Of a stretch of 19,619 nucleotides of DNA, positions 7,101 to 15,010 are shown piece after piece; within the stretch, counting starts at the first letter, position 1; each line of letters starts with the position of its first letter. Origin of the DNA: JALSJK01 sp964530345 (GTDB taxonomy: Bacteria > Pseudomonadota > Gammaproteobacteria > Methylococcales > Methylomonadaceae); assembly GCA_964530345.1 (NCBI GenBank), contig CAZGYJ010000041.1, positions 1 through 19,619 on the forward strand, written 5' to 3'. The translations under genes and the position numbers were made by a program. Under the pieces are notes generated by a model. That model saw only the letters and a program-made list of their open reading frames with translations. It did not search any database and was not told the origin of the DNA.

Positions 7101-7715
7101 GTGTTTGAATTGATACAAAAGGGTGGCCTGTTAATGTGGCCAATCATTTTATGTTCAGTAATTGCAATGGCCATTATTGGAGAACGTTTTTGGTCATTAC
7201 AGAAGAAAAAAATTGTCCCCTCTGACTTGGTTCCTCAAGTTTGGACTTTAGCTAAGGAAAACAGGTTGGATGATGCGACCATCAGACGATTAAAGACTAA
7301 TTCACCTTTAGGAGCAATTTTGTCGGCCGGATTGATCAACAGCAAACATGGCCGGGAAATTATGAAGGAAAGTATTATCGAGTCTGGTAGACAGGCGGCA
7401 CACGAATTGGAAAGGTTTTTGAATACTTTGGGCACTATTGCATCAGTGACGCCATTACTTGGTTTACTGGGTACTGTAATGGGGATGATTAAGGTTTTTG
7501 CTGCAATAATGAGTCACGGTGTTGGGGATCCTGCTATTTTGGCTGGAGGAATTTCTGAGGCATTGATTACCACTGCCGCTGGTTTGACTGTTGCCATTCC
7601 CAGTTTGATATTTCACCGTTATTTTGAAGGTTTAGTCGATGCTTATGTGCTCAATATGGAAGAAGAGGCACTTAAACTAATTGAAATGATGCATGGAGAG
7701 CGTGAGGAAGGCTAA
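7101..7715 (+). CDS. exbB: MotA/TolQ/ExbB proton channel family protein
   Basis: The product is 204 residues. ExbB/TolQ proteins form an inner-membrane pentamer that, with ExbD/TolR, turns proton motive force into work at the outer membrane. Three membrane helices are visible: about 11-28, 111-133 and 153-172. The conserved core T-P-L-L-G-L-L-G-T-V-M-G-M-I lies at 117-130 and G-G-I-S-E-A-L-I-T-T-A-A-G-L at 149-162. The start is GTG with only a weak GACGG upstream, but the N-terminus (FELIQKGGLLMWPI) is typical. It is coupled to exbD by TAATG. The pair sits directly before lpxK, an arrangement also known in Pseudomonas, with no tonB or TonB-dependent receptor nearby. The partner energised by this channel is therefore unknown, and the symbol reflects family rather than proven function. 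Confidence 0.88.
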   Translation: MFELIQKGGLLMWPIILCSVIAMAIIGERFWSLQKKKIVPSDLVPQVWTLAKENRLDDATIRRLKTNSPLGAILSAGLINSKHGREIMKESIIESGRQAAHELERFLNTLGTIASVTPLLGLLGTVMGMIKVFAAIMSHGVGDPAILAGGISEALITTAAGLTVAIPSLIFHRYFEGLVDAYVLNMEEEALKLIEMMHGEREEG

Positions 7716-8134
7716 TGAATTTCCGTGACAAAAAAAGAGAGAAGCTCGAAATCACGTTGACACCTATGATTGATGTCGTGTTCTTATTGTTGATCTTTTT
7801 TATGGTTACAACAACATTTAGTCGTGAAACAGCTATAAAGATTAATCTTCCTGAAGCAAGTGGTGAAGATCGCTTGGAGGCGCCGAAAGTGATTAATCTA
7901 ACAATAGATGCTGATGGAGTTTATTATGTTAATAATCAACAGGTAATCAATCAGAAAAGTGCGACATTAAAAAAAGCCATCCTGGATGTGGCGGGATATT
8001 CCAGAGATTTGCCTTTTATTATTAGTGCCGATGCAAAAACTCCCCATCAGGCTGTGATCAGAGTTTTGGACGTGGCGAGTCAAATCGGTTTTACCAAGAT
8101 AACATTTGCTGCGCAAAACATCCCTAATCAATAA
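7715..8134 (+). CDS. exbD: ExbD/TolR biopolymer transport protein
   Basis: The product is 139 residues. A short cytoplasmic N-terminus is followed by one membrane helix (about 19-36) and a periplasmic domain of about 100 residues. The helix holds the family hallmark L-T-P-M-I-D-V-V-F-L-L-L-I-F-F, with Asp20 as the proton-carrying residue. The remainder fits the ExbD/TolR fold, including the A-D-A-K-T-P-H-Q block near residue 110. The start overlaps the exbB stop by one base, and the stop abuts the lpxK ATG with no gap, so all are surely one transcript. Its place in a lipid A/KDO operon suggests an envelope-maintenance role, which is inference. Confidence 0.9.
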   Translation: MNFRDKKREKLEITLTPMIDVVFLLLIFFMVTTTFSRETAIKINLPEASGEDRLEAPKVINLTIDADGVYYVNNQQVINQKSATLKKAILDVAGYSRDLPFIISADAKTPHQAVIRVLDVASQIGFTKITFAAQNIPNQ

Positions 8135-9136
8135 ATGAACAAAGAAACACTGCAGAAATGGGCCAATTTTATTTGGTATCAGGATAATTTTATTGGATTA
8201 TGTCTATTGCCATTTTCGATGATATTCAATGATATTGTCCGGTTCCGTAGATACCTTTATCGAATAGGTCTGTTAAAAAAACATAAACTATCGGTTCCAA
8301 TTATTATCGTTGGTAATATTACCGTTGGTGGCACTGGTAAAACACCATTGACTATTTATATCATAGAACAGTTAAAGCAATTAGGATATAGACCTGGAGT
8401 GATTGCACGAGGTTATTGTGGTGAATCGGAACAATGGCCTCAAATGGTTGGTAAAGACAGTAATCCTGAAGTGGTAGGCGATGAGCCTTTAGTCATTGCT
8501 CGACACAGTGAATGCCCAATAGCTGTCGGGCCTGATAGAGTTGCTGCCGCTAAATTGTTATTGCAGCAAACCGATTGTAATGTCATTATTTCTGATGATG
8601 GATTGCAGCATTATCGTTTAGAAAGGGATATTGAAATTATAGTAATAGATGGCGAGCGACGTTTTGGTAACGGCTATAGTCTACCAAGTGGGCCATTAAG
8701 GGAGGCGGTTAGCCGAATTAGAGAGGTTGATTTTTTGGTTTGTAATGGAGGGAATGCCGAAGAAGATGAATTTCCAATGGTCGTTCAGGGGAACAAAGCC
8801 ATTAATTTGCTTTCTGGCGAACAGCAATCACTAGATTATTTTAAAAATAAAAAATGTCATGCAGTGGCCGGAATTGGAAATCCACAGCGTTTTTTTTCCT
8901 TACTTGATGATGCTGGTATTTCGTGTCGGCAGCATGTGTTTGCTGATCACCATGATTTTGCTCGGGAGGATTTATCCTTTGAAGACAGCAGCGAAATTTT
9001 GATGACCGAAAAAGATTCGGTTAAGTGCGCTGCTTTTGTACAAAAAAATTATTGGCATATTCCAGTTACTGCTTCGTTACCAGAGGTTTTTACAGAAAAA
9101 TTAGTTAACAGATTAGAAGAGAAATTGCATGGATAA
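8135..9136 (+). CDS. lpxK: Tetraacyldisaccharide 4'-kinase LpxK
   Basis: The product is 333 residues, full length. LpxK phosphorylates the 4' position of tetraacyldisaccharide-1-phosphate with ATP to give lipid IVA, at the cytoplasmic face of the inner membrane. Residues about 17-32 form the hydrophobic membrane-associated N-terminal helix. The P-loop GNITVGGTGKT is at 60-70. The conserved S-D-D-G-L-Q-H-Y-R-L is at 153-162, R-R-F-G-N-G follows near 175-180, and later come VAGIGNPQRFF, FADHHDF and MTEKDSVKC, all expected. The ATG follows the exbD stop directly. The last 8 bases overlap the Trm112 gene. Confidence 0.96.
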   Translation: MNKETLQKWANFIWYQDNFIGLCLLPFSMIFNDIVRFRRYLYRIGLLKKHKLSVPIIIVGNITVGGTGKTPLTIYIIEQLKQLGYRPGVIARGYCGESEQWPQMVGKDSNPEVVGDEPLVIARHSECPIAVGPDRVAAAKLLLQQTDCNVIISDDGLQHYRLERDIEIIVIDGERRFGNGYSLPSGPLREAVSRIREVDFLVCNGGNAEEDEFPMVVQGNKAINLLSGEQQSLDYFKNKKCHAVAGIGNPQRFFSLLDDAGISCRQHVFADHHDFAREDLSFEDSSEILMTEKDSVKCAAFVQKNYWHIPVTASLPEVFTEKLVNRLEEKLHG

Positions 9137-9320
9137 AAAGTTACTTGAAATTCTTGCTTGTCCGCTGTGTAAAAGTTCATTGATTTACATTAAGAAACAG
9201 CAGGAACTGATTTGTAAAGCTGATCGATTGGCTTTTCCAATTCGGGATGATATTCCAGTAATGCTGGAAGAAGAAGCAAGGGAGCTAACCCTTGAAGAAA
9301 TTGATGCATTACCTAAATGA
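9129..9320 (+). CDS. Trm112/YcaR family small zinc-ribbon-like protein
   Basis: The product is 63 residues, very close to E. coli YcaR (60 residues), starting M-D-K-K-L-L-E-I-L-A-C-P. The C-P-L-C motif is at 11-14, a further cysteine is at 29 (ELICKADRLAFPIRD), and the I-P-V-M-L-E-E-E-A-R ending is typical. Family members related to eukaryotic Trm112 act as small activating partners of methyltransferases; the bacterial role is not settled. Placement between lpxK and kdsB is conserved in many gammaproteobacteria. It overlaps lpxK by 8 bases and kdsB by 4 (ATGA), so it is translated as part of the operon. Confidence 0.92.
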   Translation: MDKKLLEILACPLCKSSLIYIKKQQELICKADRLAFPIRDDIPVMLEEEARELTLEEIDALPK

Positions 9321-10078
9321 CCACAAAGTTTAAAGTCGTTATTCCTGCTCGTTACGCATCCACACGTTTGCCAGGAAAGCCTCTAATTAATTTGGCTGGG
9401 AAGCCTATGATAGCGCATGTTTGTGACAGGGCAAGAGAAGCGGAAGCAGAACAAATTGTGGTTGCAACGGATGATTTGCGGATTTTTGATGTGGTTTCTG
9501 AATTAGGAATAGAGGCTGTAATGACCTCTAATTCTCACCAAAGTGGCAGCGAAAGAATTGCTGAGGTTGCTCAGAAATTACAATGGCATGATGATGAGAT
9601 AATTGTAAATTTACAAGGCGACGAACCTTTGTTATCAGCAGAATATATCCGTAGGGTTGCTAAAGTACTTTCTAATAGCTCCTTAGCAAAAATTACAACC
9701 TTGGCGGTAGTAATTAATGCAGTGGAGGAGGTTTTTGACAGTAATATTGTCAAGGTTGTCGTTGATAAACTGGGTCATGCCCTTTATTTTAGCAGGGCAG
9801 CTATTCCGTGGGATAGGGATGGTTTTGTAAAGCATCGTTGTTTTGTTTCTAATAATATCTATTTCAGACATATAGGGTTATATGCTTATAGGGTTGGATT
9901 TTTGAATCAATACGTTAACTGGGAAGAATCGCCTTTGGAAAAGATCGAAGTATTGGAACAATTACGGATTTTATGGCATGGAGAAAAAATTTTGGTAGAA
10001 GTGGTTTCTGAAGCTCCTTTGGCTGGTATTGATACTGAGGATGACCTAAGGCGTGTCGAAAAATATCTTCAAAATTGA
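9317..10078 (+). CDS. kdsB: 3-deoxy-manno-octulosonate cytidylyltransferase KdsB
   Basis: The product is 253 residues, full length. KdsB activates KDO with CTP to CMP-KDO, the donor for the inner core of lipopolysaccharide, in the cytoplasm. Motifs: PARYASTRLPGKPL at 10-23 (nucleotide binding), NLQGDEPL at 98-105, HIGLYAYR at 185-192, and E-S-P-L-E-K-I-E-V-L-E-Q-L-R near 204-217. The start overlaps the Trm112 gene through ATGA. It is the last gene of the compact operon; 70 bases follow before prsT, in which I see neither a clear terminator nor a good promoter, so read-through into the polysaccharide locus is possible. Confidence 0.96.
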   Translation: MTTKFKVVIPARYASTRLPGKPLINLAGKPMIAHVCDRAREAEAEQIVVATDDLRIFDVVSELGIEAVMTSNSHQSGSERIAEVAQKLQWHDDEIIVNLQGDEPLLSAEYIRRVAKVLSNSSLAKITTLAVVINAVEEVFDSNIVKVVVDKLGHALYFSRAAIPWDRDGFVKHRCFVSNNIYFRHIGLYAYRVGFLNQYVNWEESPLEKIEVLEQLRILWHGEKILVEVVSEAPLAGIDTEDDLRRVEKYLQN

Positions 10079-10148
10079 TTCTGTTGATGATTGTTCAGCT
10101 TATGTAAAGTTTAATCTTGTATTATTCTACGTTTAATTTGGGTACGTA

Positions 10149-12554
10149 ATGTATAAATTGAAAAGAAAAGTGATCGCAGTGGGTTTATGCCTTGTTGTTT
10201 TAACTGCCTGTCAAAACGAGCAAGAACAAGCGCAAGAGCGACTTGCCCGCGGGAAAGAATTATTGAAAAAAGGTGACCTGAAAAGTGCTGAATTAGAATT
10301 AAAAAGCGCTATTCAGGGCAATAATAATCTTGCGGACTCATATTACACCATGGCTTTATTGAATGAAAAAAGTCGAAATTATCCTGCTATGAAAGAGAAT
10401 CTGGAGCAGGCTGTTAAGCTTGAACCAGAAAATATTGATGTTCGACTGAAATTAGGCAAAGTCTTGTTATTATTTAATGATGTCGAAGGTGCCGCAAAAC
10501 AGGCAGAATATGTAATTGAAAAAAAGCCGGGTGATTTAGATGCTTTATCACTTAAGGCGGCTATTTTAATAAGGCAAAAAAAGCCCAGTGAGGCCCTGCC
10601 AGTTATTGAAAGCATTTTGCAACAAGATCCTGGGAATGTAGATGCTGTTTCTTTAAAGACGTTAGTTTACATGGAGAATGAAGATTTTGATGGGGCATTA
10701 TCTATCCTCGAGCCTGCCATCGAAGCAAATGCTGAGAATCCTTCACTGCATTTGTTGAAGATTCAACTGAATGCCAAGAAAAAAGATATTGGTGCTGTCA
10801 TTAAGGAGTATCGACAATTAATAAAAATGTATCCCAAAAAGGATCAATTGAAAATTGCGTTGGCAAAACTGCTGGTACATGCGAAAAAACCTGAAGAGGC
10901 TGAGAAGTTGTTACGAAAATACGTTACTGATAATCCGAAACGTATTAGACCTAAATTCGTATTGCTCAGCTTCCTGGTGAGTCTTGATGAAAACAAAGCC
11001 ATGCAGCAGTTTAATGAATATGCAAAACAATATGAAAAGCAGCCTAAAGAACTTCTTCAGCTAACTAAGTGGCTATTATTAAGAAAAAAAATTGATTTAG
11101 CAAAAACTTATTTAGAGAAGATTGCTCAATCCAGGTCAAAACCGGAAAAACTGGAAGCCAAATTATTGTTGGCAAAAATGGCTTTTCAACAACAAGATTT
11201 TGAAACAGCTTCGTCATTGATTGATGGTATTCTTGATGAGGACTCTGAAAATCAGGATGCACAAATTTTACAGGCAAGAATTTTAGTTGCTAATAAAAAA
11301 TATCAAGAAGCAAAAACCTTGTTGACATCTGTGTTATGGAGTCATCCTAAATCAGATGAAACAATAGTCATGCTTGCTCAGCTTGAATTATTGGAAGGAA
11401 ATGAAAAACAGGCTGTCCGAAAGTTTCGTGAAGCCCTGGAAATTAACCCTTCAAATCTCAATGCATTGTTTCCAGTTGTCAATAATTTAATAAAAGAGCA
11501 AAATTTTGGCTATGCAGCTGAAATATTAAGCCAAGCTTTGAAACAAAAGCCGGGTAATATCATGCTTTTACAAAAGCTTGCTCAAATCAAAATGGTGGAA
11601 AAAGATTGGGATGCTGCCGATAAGATTTTACAGGTGATGGCAAAACAGCCTAATAAAGGCGCTATGATTGCAATGTTTATGCAGGCCAAAATGTTTCAAG
11701 AAAAGCAGGAATATAACAAAGCGATAGAAAAATATCAGGAATTATTAACAAAAATGCCCTATCAGCTTGATGCGATGCAGGGCTTGGCGCAAAGTTATGA
11801 GGCTTTGAATCAAAGAGACAAGATGCTTGATTATCTTTCTTCCTTAATTGCCAAAACTAAAAGTAATATTCCCGCGTATCTTGTCAAAAGTAAACTATAT
11901 TTACTTAATAAACAATTTAATAAAGCAATTTCTACTCTAGAAGAGGCTTTAAAAGTTAATGATAAAGTACCGCAGACTTATTTAACATTGGCAGATGCTT
12001 ATTTACAACAACGAAAATATCAACAAGCAATTGACAGTTTATTGCAGGGACAATCGGCTATACCTGATAATTTAAAAATTCCACTTAAATTGGCAGCAGT
12101 TTACAAAAAAACCGATCAGTATAAAAAAGCAGCTGATATATATGAAATGTTAATAGGAAAAAATGATAAATTAGATGTTGTTGCCAATGAATATGCTTCA
12201 TTGCTAGTCGATTTTTTTGGAGATCAAGAAAGTTTGCAAAAAGCGCGACAGCTTGCTACAAGATTTAAGGATTCAAAGCAACCATTTTATCTTGATACCT
12301 ATGCTTGGACTGAGCTCAAACTGGGGAATGTTTCAGAAGCGTTGGAAATACTTCGAAAAGTTAATAATGATGCAGCATCTATTCCAGTTTTTAAGTTCCA
12401 TTTAGGTGTGGCATATCATCAAGCAGGCCAAGATTCCGTTGCCATTTCCGAGTTGAAACAAGCAATTGAATTAGGGAAAAAACAAGGTGGTTTCGCAGAA
12501 AATGAAGCCGCAAAAAATTTGTTAGATAAATTGTTAAAACCTGTCGCCAGTTAA
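10149..12554 (+). CDS. prsT: XrtA/PEP-CTERM system TPR-repeat lipoprotein PrsT
   Basis: The product is 801 residues. A lipoprotein signal (K-R-K then hydrophobic 8-18) ends in the lipobox L-T-A-C with Cys21 as the lipidated residue; Gln at +2 favours outer-membrane sorting. The rest is a chain of tetratricopeptide repeats, for example starting near residue 31 (ARGKELLKKGDLKSAELELK) and repeating in roughly 34-residue steps to the C-terminus. This fits the PEP-CTERM-associated TPR lipoprotein family (TIGR02917), which accompanies exosortase-linked polysaccharide loci and probably scaffolds the export machinery. The usual members are about 900 residues, so this copy is shorter, perhaps lacking about three repeats; the reading frame is intact. 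Family assignment rests strongly on the genes that follow. Confidence 0.85.
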   Translation: MYKLKRKVIAVGLCLVVLTACQNEQEQAQERLARGKELLKKGDLKSAELELKSAIQGNNNLADSYYTMALLNEKSRNYPAMKENLEQAVKLEPENIDVRLKLGKVLLLFNDVEGAAKQAEYVIEKKPGDLDALSLKAAILIRQKKPSEALPVIESILQQDPGNVDAVSLKTLVYMENEDFDGALSILEPAIEANAENPSLHLLKIQLNAKKKDIGAVIKEYRQLIKMYPKKDQLKIALAKLLVHAKKPEEAEKLLRKYVTDNPKRIRPKFVLLSFLVSLDENKAMQQFNEYAKQYEKQPKELLQLTKWLLLRKKIDLAKTYLEKIAQSRSKPEKLEAKLLLAKMAFQQQDFETASSLIDGILDEDSENQDAQILQARILVANKKYQEAKTLLTSVLWSHPKSDETIVMLAQLELLEGNEKQAVRKFREALEINPSNLNALFPVVNNLIKEQNFGYAAEILSQALKQKPGNIMLLQKLAQIKMVEKDWDAADKILQVMAKQPNKGAMIAMFMQAKMFQEKQEYNKAIEKYQELLTKMPYQLDAMQGLAQSYEALNQRDKMLDYLSSLIAKTKSNIPAYLVKSKLYLLNKQFNKAISTLEEALKVNDKVPQTYLTLADAYLQQRKYQQAIDSLLQGQSAIPDNLKIPLKLAAVYKKTDQYKKAADIYEMLIGKNDKLDVVANEYASLLVDFFGDQESLQKARQLATRFKDSKQPFYLDTYAWTELKLGNVSEALEILRKVNNDAASIPVFKFHLGVAYHQAGQDSVAISELKQAIELGKKQGGFAENEAAKNLLDKLLKPVAS

Positions 12555-12587
12555 TTTATTCAACCAAAGTACAGTAAATTTATTCAA
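12553..12587 (+). repeat. 11-bp direct repeat before the export gene
   Basis: AATTTATTCAA occurs at 12553-12563 and 12577-12587, a period of 24 bases. It straddles the end of prsT and runs up to the AGAGG ribosome site of the next gene. It may be a binding site pair or a chance product of AT-rich DNA. Confidence 0.3.
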
Positions 12588-12601
12588 AAGAGGTTATTAC
12601 T

Positions 12602-13270
12602 GTGATGATATTAAAAAAAACAAAACTCGCCGTACTAATAATTTTAGGTTCATTAGTTTCAGCATGTTCATATTTACCGGTAGCGATCGTGGGACATCCA
12701 CCATTAACGGAAGATGATGTCGTCTCATTAGACTACACTTATCTTATAGGACCCGGTGATAGTATAGATATTTATGTTTGGGGTAATCCTGATGTTTCTA
12801 GAGTAGTAACAGTTAGACCGGATGGAAAGGTGACTGTTCCATTGGTAGAGGATATTCAAGCAAGTGGGAAAACTGCTTTTGAATTAGCCAGAAAACTTGA
12901 AGAAGAATACGCGCAATATATTAGAGACCCACAGGTTGTGGTAATGGTTGCGGAATTTCAAGGTGTTGACCAGCAGCAAATTCGAGTTATTGGGCAAGTT
13001 GGAAATAGCGGTGGTAATGAAGGTTCTAATCGATATAGTGGTGAATCTATTCCTTATGAGCGTGGGATGACTTTAATGGATGTCATCATTCGAATTGGAA
13101 GTATTGGTGAATTTGCCGATGGAAACAGAGCAAGCATCATTCGTAAAGTTGATGGTGTTGAAAAACAGTTCGGTGTGAATATTGACGATTTAGTTGAAGA
13201 TGGAGATATGTCAAAAAATGTCAAAATGTTTCCTGGTGATATTCTTGTTATACCAGAAGCTTATTTTTAA
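12602..13270 (+). CDS. XrtA-associated polysaccharide export lipoprotein (Wza-like)
   Basis: The product is 222 residues, matching the PEP-CTERM-system export family (TIGR03027), a short relative of the Wza outer-membrane exporter. The lipoprotein signal has lipobox V-S-A-C with Cys22. The Poly_export domain spans about 45-118 (YLIGPGDSIDIYVWG, VRPDGKVTVPL, I-R-D-P-Q-V-V-V). An SLBB-type domain follows from I-R-V-I-G at 127 to about 182, and the protein ends P-G-D-I-L-V-I-P-E-A-Y-F, the family's usual C-terminus. Within the SLBB strand region is a Gly/Ser/Asn-rich insertion at about 134-148 that I do not remember from typical members. GTG at 12602 is eight bases after AGAGG and is kept as the start; ATG at 12605 is equally possible. 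It presumably passes polymer through the outer membrane. Confidence 0.88.
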   Translation: MMILKKTKLAVLIILGSLVSACSYLPVAIVGHPPLTEDDVVSLDYTYLIGPGDSIDIYVWGNPDVSRVVTVRPDGKVTVPLVEDIQASGKTAFELARKLEEEYAQYIRDPQVVVMVAEFQGVDQQQIRVIGQVGNSGGNEGSNRYSGESIPYERGMTLMDVIIRIGSIGEFADGNRASIIRKVDGVEKQFGVNIDDLVEDGDMSKNVKMFPGDILVIPEAYF

Positions 13271-13310
13271 TTGCAATAATGCTAGCGTCACACCTTACAG
13301 CTCTTTCCAA

Positions 13311-13354
13311 AGATTTTTATATTGTTAGTTCATTTAACAATATTATTAAAATCT
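13311..13354 (+). other. Long two-part hairpin in the intergenic gap
   Basis: AGATTTT (13311-13317) pairs with AAAATCT (13348-13354), and ATATTGTTA (13319-13327) pairs with TAACAATAT (13335-13343) around a 7-nt loop. Both arms are perfect, with an asymmetric internal loop of 1 and 4 bases between them. It lies about 50 bases before the chain-length gene. With no GC-rich stem or T-run it is a poor intrinsic terminator; an operator, RNA processing site or 5' leader structure fits better. Confidence 0.45.
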
Positions 13355-13407
13355 AGGAACAAGCAATAGACCCATTTAGTGAATTATATTTTAGGTGAAA
13401 AACGAAT

Positions 13408-15009
13408 ATGCAGGAACAATTAGCCGAAGCAATTTATTATGTCAAAGGGACATTAAAATATAAATGGGTAGCAATTATTGTTGCTTGGCTCATTTGTTTG
13501 GCTGGATGGCTCTACGTAATGGCGATGCCAAATCAATATGTATCAGAAGCAAAAGTCCATGTGGATAGTAGAACTATGTTACGCCCCTTGTTGCGAGGAT
13601 TGACTATTCAAACGGATGTGCGTGCCTTAATACGGGTAATGCAGCAGTTAATGTTTACTAACAAAAATCTGGAAAAGATTGCTCATTTAGCTAAATTGAA
13701 AGGAATAGATCAAGGTGAAATCAAGCGAATAGAGTTATTAGAGGGACTGAAAGAAAATATTTCTATTTCGGGAGGAAAGAATGACATATTTTCAATTACT
13801 TATCATTCAGAAGATCCGAAATTGTCCAAAAATATAGTGCTTGCAGTATTGTCTGTCTTTTCAGAACAAACCCAAATGAGAACGATGGGGGATATGGGTT
13901 CTGCGCAACGCTTTATTGATGAACAATTACAGCAATATGAAAAGCGACTCCTTGCCGCTGAACAGGCCCGTGAAGAATTCAGGAGAGTCAATTTTGGACT
14001 GCTTCCTGGGACAGAAAGTAGTCAGATGGCTCAGCTAAATGCATTAAAAGTTAAGCTGGATGAAGCAAAATTGGCGTTAAATGAAGCATTATCAAGAAAA
14101 AATATTTTGCAGTCCCAGCTAGATGAAGCTTTAGATACAGATGAAGAGTGGGCTATTTCAAATTTAACACAAGATGCTGTTTCTGAAGACTCAAAAATCC
14201 AGGAATTAAAGTCAAATCGGACTGATCTTTTATTAAAGTACACTGAGAATCACCCGGCCGTACTCGCTATTGACAGTATTATTAAGCTTCTCGAAAAACG
14301 CAAGGCTGAAGAAAAAGAAAATAATCCAGATGCAGGAGCTTCTGTAGATTCCATGGCGATGGTAAACCCATATGTTCAATCATTAAAAATTGCTGTGAAT
14401 GAGGCAGGAGCAGAAGTTGCAGCAATACAGTCCCGGGTAAATTCCCTGCAAAAGCGGTTGGACAAAAATAAGGATCAGCTGGATCAGCGACTAAAAGTTG
14501 AAACAGCTATGCAAAATTTAAACAGGGATTACGATACGATAAAAACAAACTATATGAAACTATTGGAACGTAAGGAGCAAGCATCAATGTCAGAAAAACT
14601 TGATCTTGAAGCAGCTTCGTTAAAACTTAAAGTTGTTGACCCTCCAAAGTTACCTCTAAAACCAGATTCACCAAATAGAATGTTGTTAATTCCAATAGTG
14701 TTAATTGCTGGGCTTGTAGTAGGGCTTGGTATTGCGTTTCTTCTTTATTTTATCAAACCTACTTATATGTCAACAAGGCAACTACGGGTGGCTACTGGTT
14801 TGCCAGTATTAGGAACCGTTTCAATGCAAACTTTTGAAGACGAAGGCGATGTTGTCAGTTCTGTTTATCCTTCGTTAATTGCCGTGGTGAGTTTAGTAGC
14901 AATTTTCTTGATTCTTATGTTAATAGAAATTCTTGCTGCTACAAATGAAACTGTTTATGGATATGTTCAAAATATTTATTGGCAACTAAATACGTTGATT
15001 GGAGGATGA
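13408..15009 (+). CDS. XrtA system polysaccharide chain-length determinant (Wzz/GNVR type)
   Basis: The product is 533 residues. The family (TIGR03007) is an inner-membrane polysaccharide co-polymerase that sets polymer length and pairs with a cytoplasmic tyrosine kinase. A membrane helix at about 20-39 follows the short N-terminus. The periplasmic region contains V-H-V-D-S-R-T-M-L-R-P-L-L-R-G-L, then long coiled-coil stretches (about 165-250 and 320-400). Proline-rich P-P-K-L-P-L-K-P-D-S-P-N-R precedes a second helix at about 425-449, the classic Wzz ending. A third hydrophobic helix at about 489-512 follows a cytoplasmic loop that includes L-R-V-A-T-G-L-P-V-L-G. AGGTG lies ten bases before the ATG. 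The next gene's GTG begins one base after this stop. Confidence 0.9.
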   Translation: MQEQLAEAIYYVKGTLKYKWVAIIVAWLICLAGWLYVMAMPNQYVSEAKVHVDSRTMLRPLLRGLTIQTDVRALIRVMQQLMFTNKNLEKIAHLAKLKGIDQGEIKRIELLEGLKENISISGGKNDIFSITYHSEDPKLSKNIVLAVLSVFSEQTQMRTMGDMGSAQRFIDEQLQQYEKRLLAAEQAREEFRRVNFGLLPGTESSQMAQLNALKVKLDEAKLALNEALSRKNILQSQLDEALDTDEEWAISNLTQDAVSEDSKIQELKSNRTDLLLKYTENHPAVLAIDSIIKLLEKRKAEEKENNPDAGASVDSMAMVNPYVQSLKIAVNEAGAEVAAIQSRVNSLQKRLDKNKDQLDQRLKVETAMQNLNRDYDTIKTNYMKLLERKEQASMSEKLDLEAASLKLKVVDPPKLPLKPDSPNRMLLIPIVLIAGLVVGLGIAFLLYFIKPTYMSTRQLRVATGLPVLGTVSMQTFEDEGDVVSSVYPSLIAVVSLVAIFLILMLIEILAATNETVYGYVQNIYWQLNTLIGG

Positions 15010-15010
15010 A

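Noticed and set aside
10079..10148. Promoter in front of prsT (TATTAT at 10120-10125)
   Set aside because: No acceptable -35 box at 16-19 bases upstream, so it cannot be supported from sequence alone.
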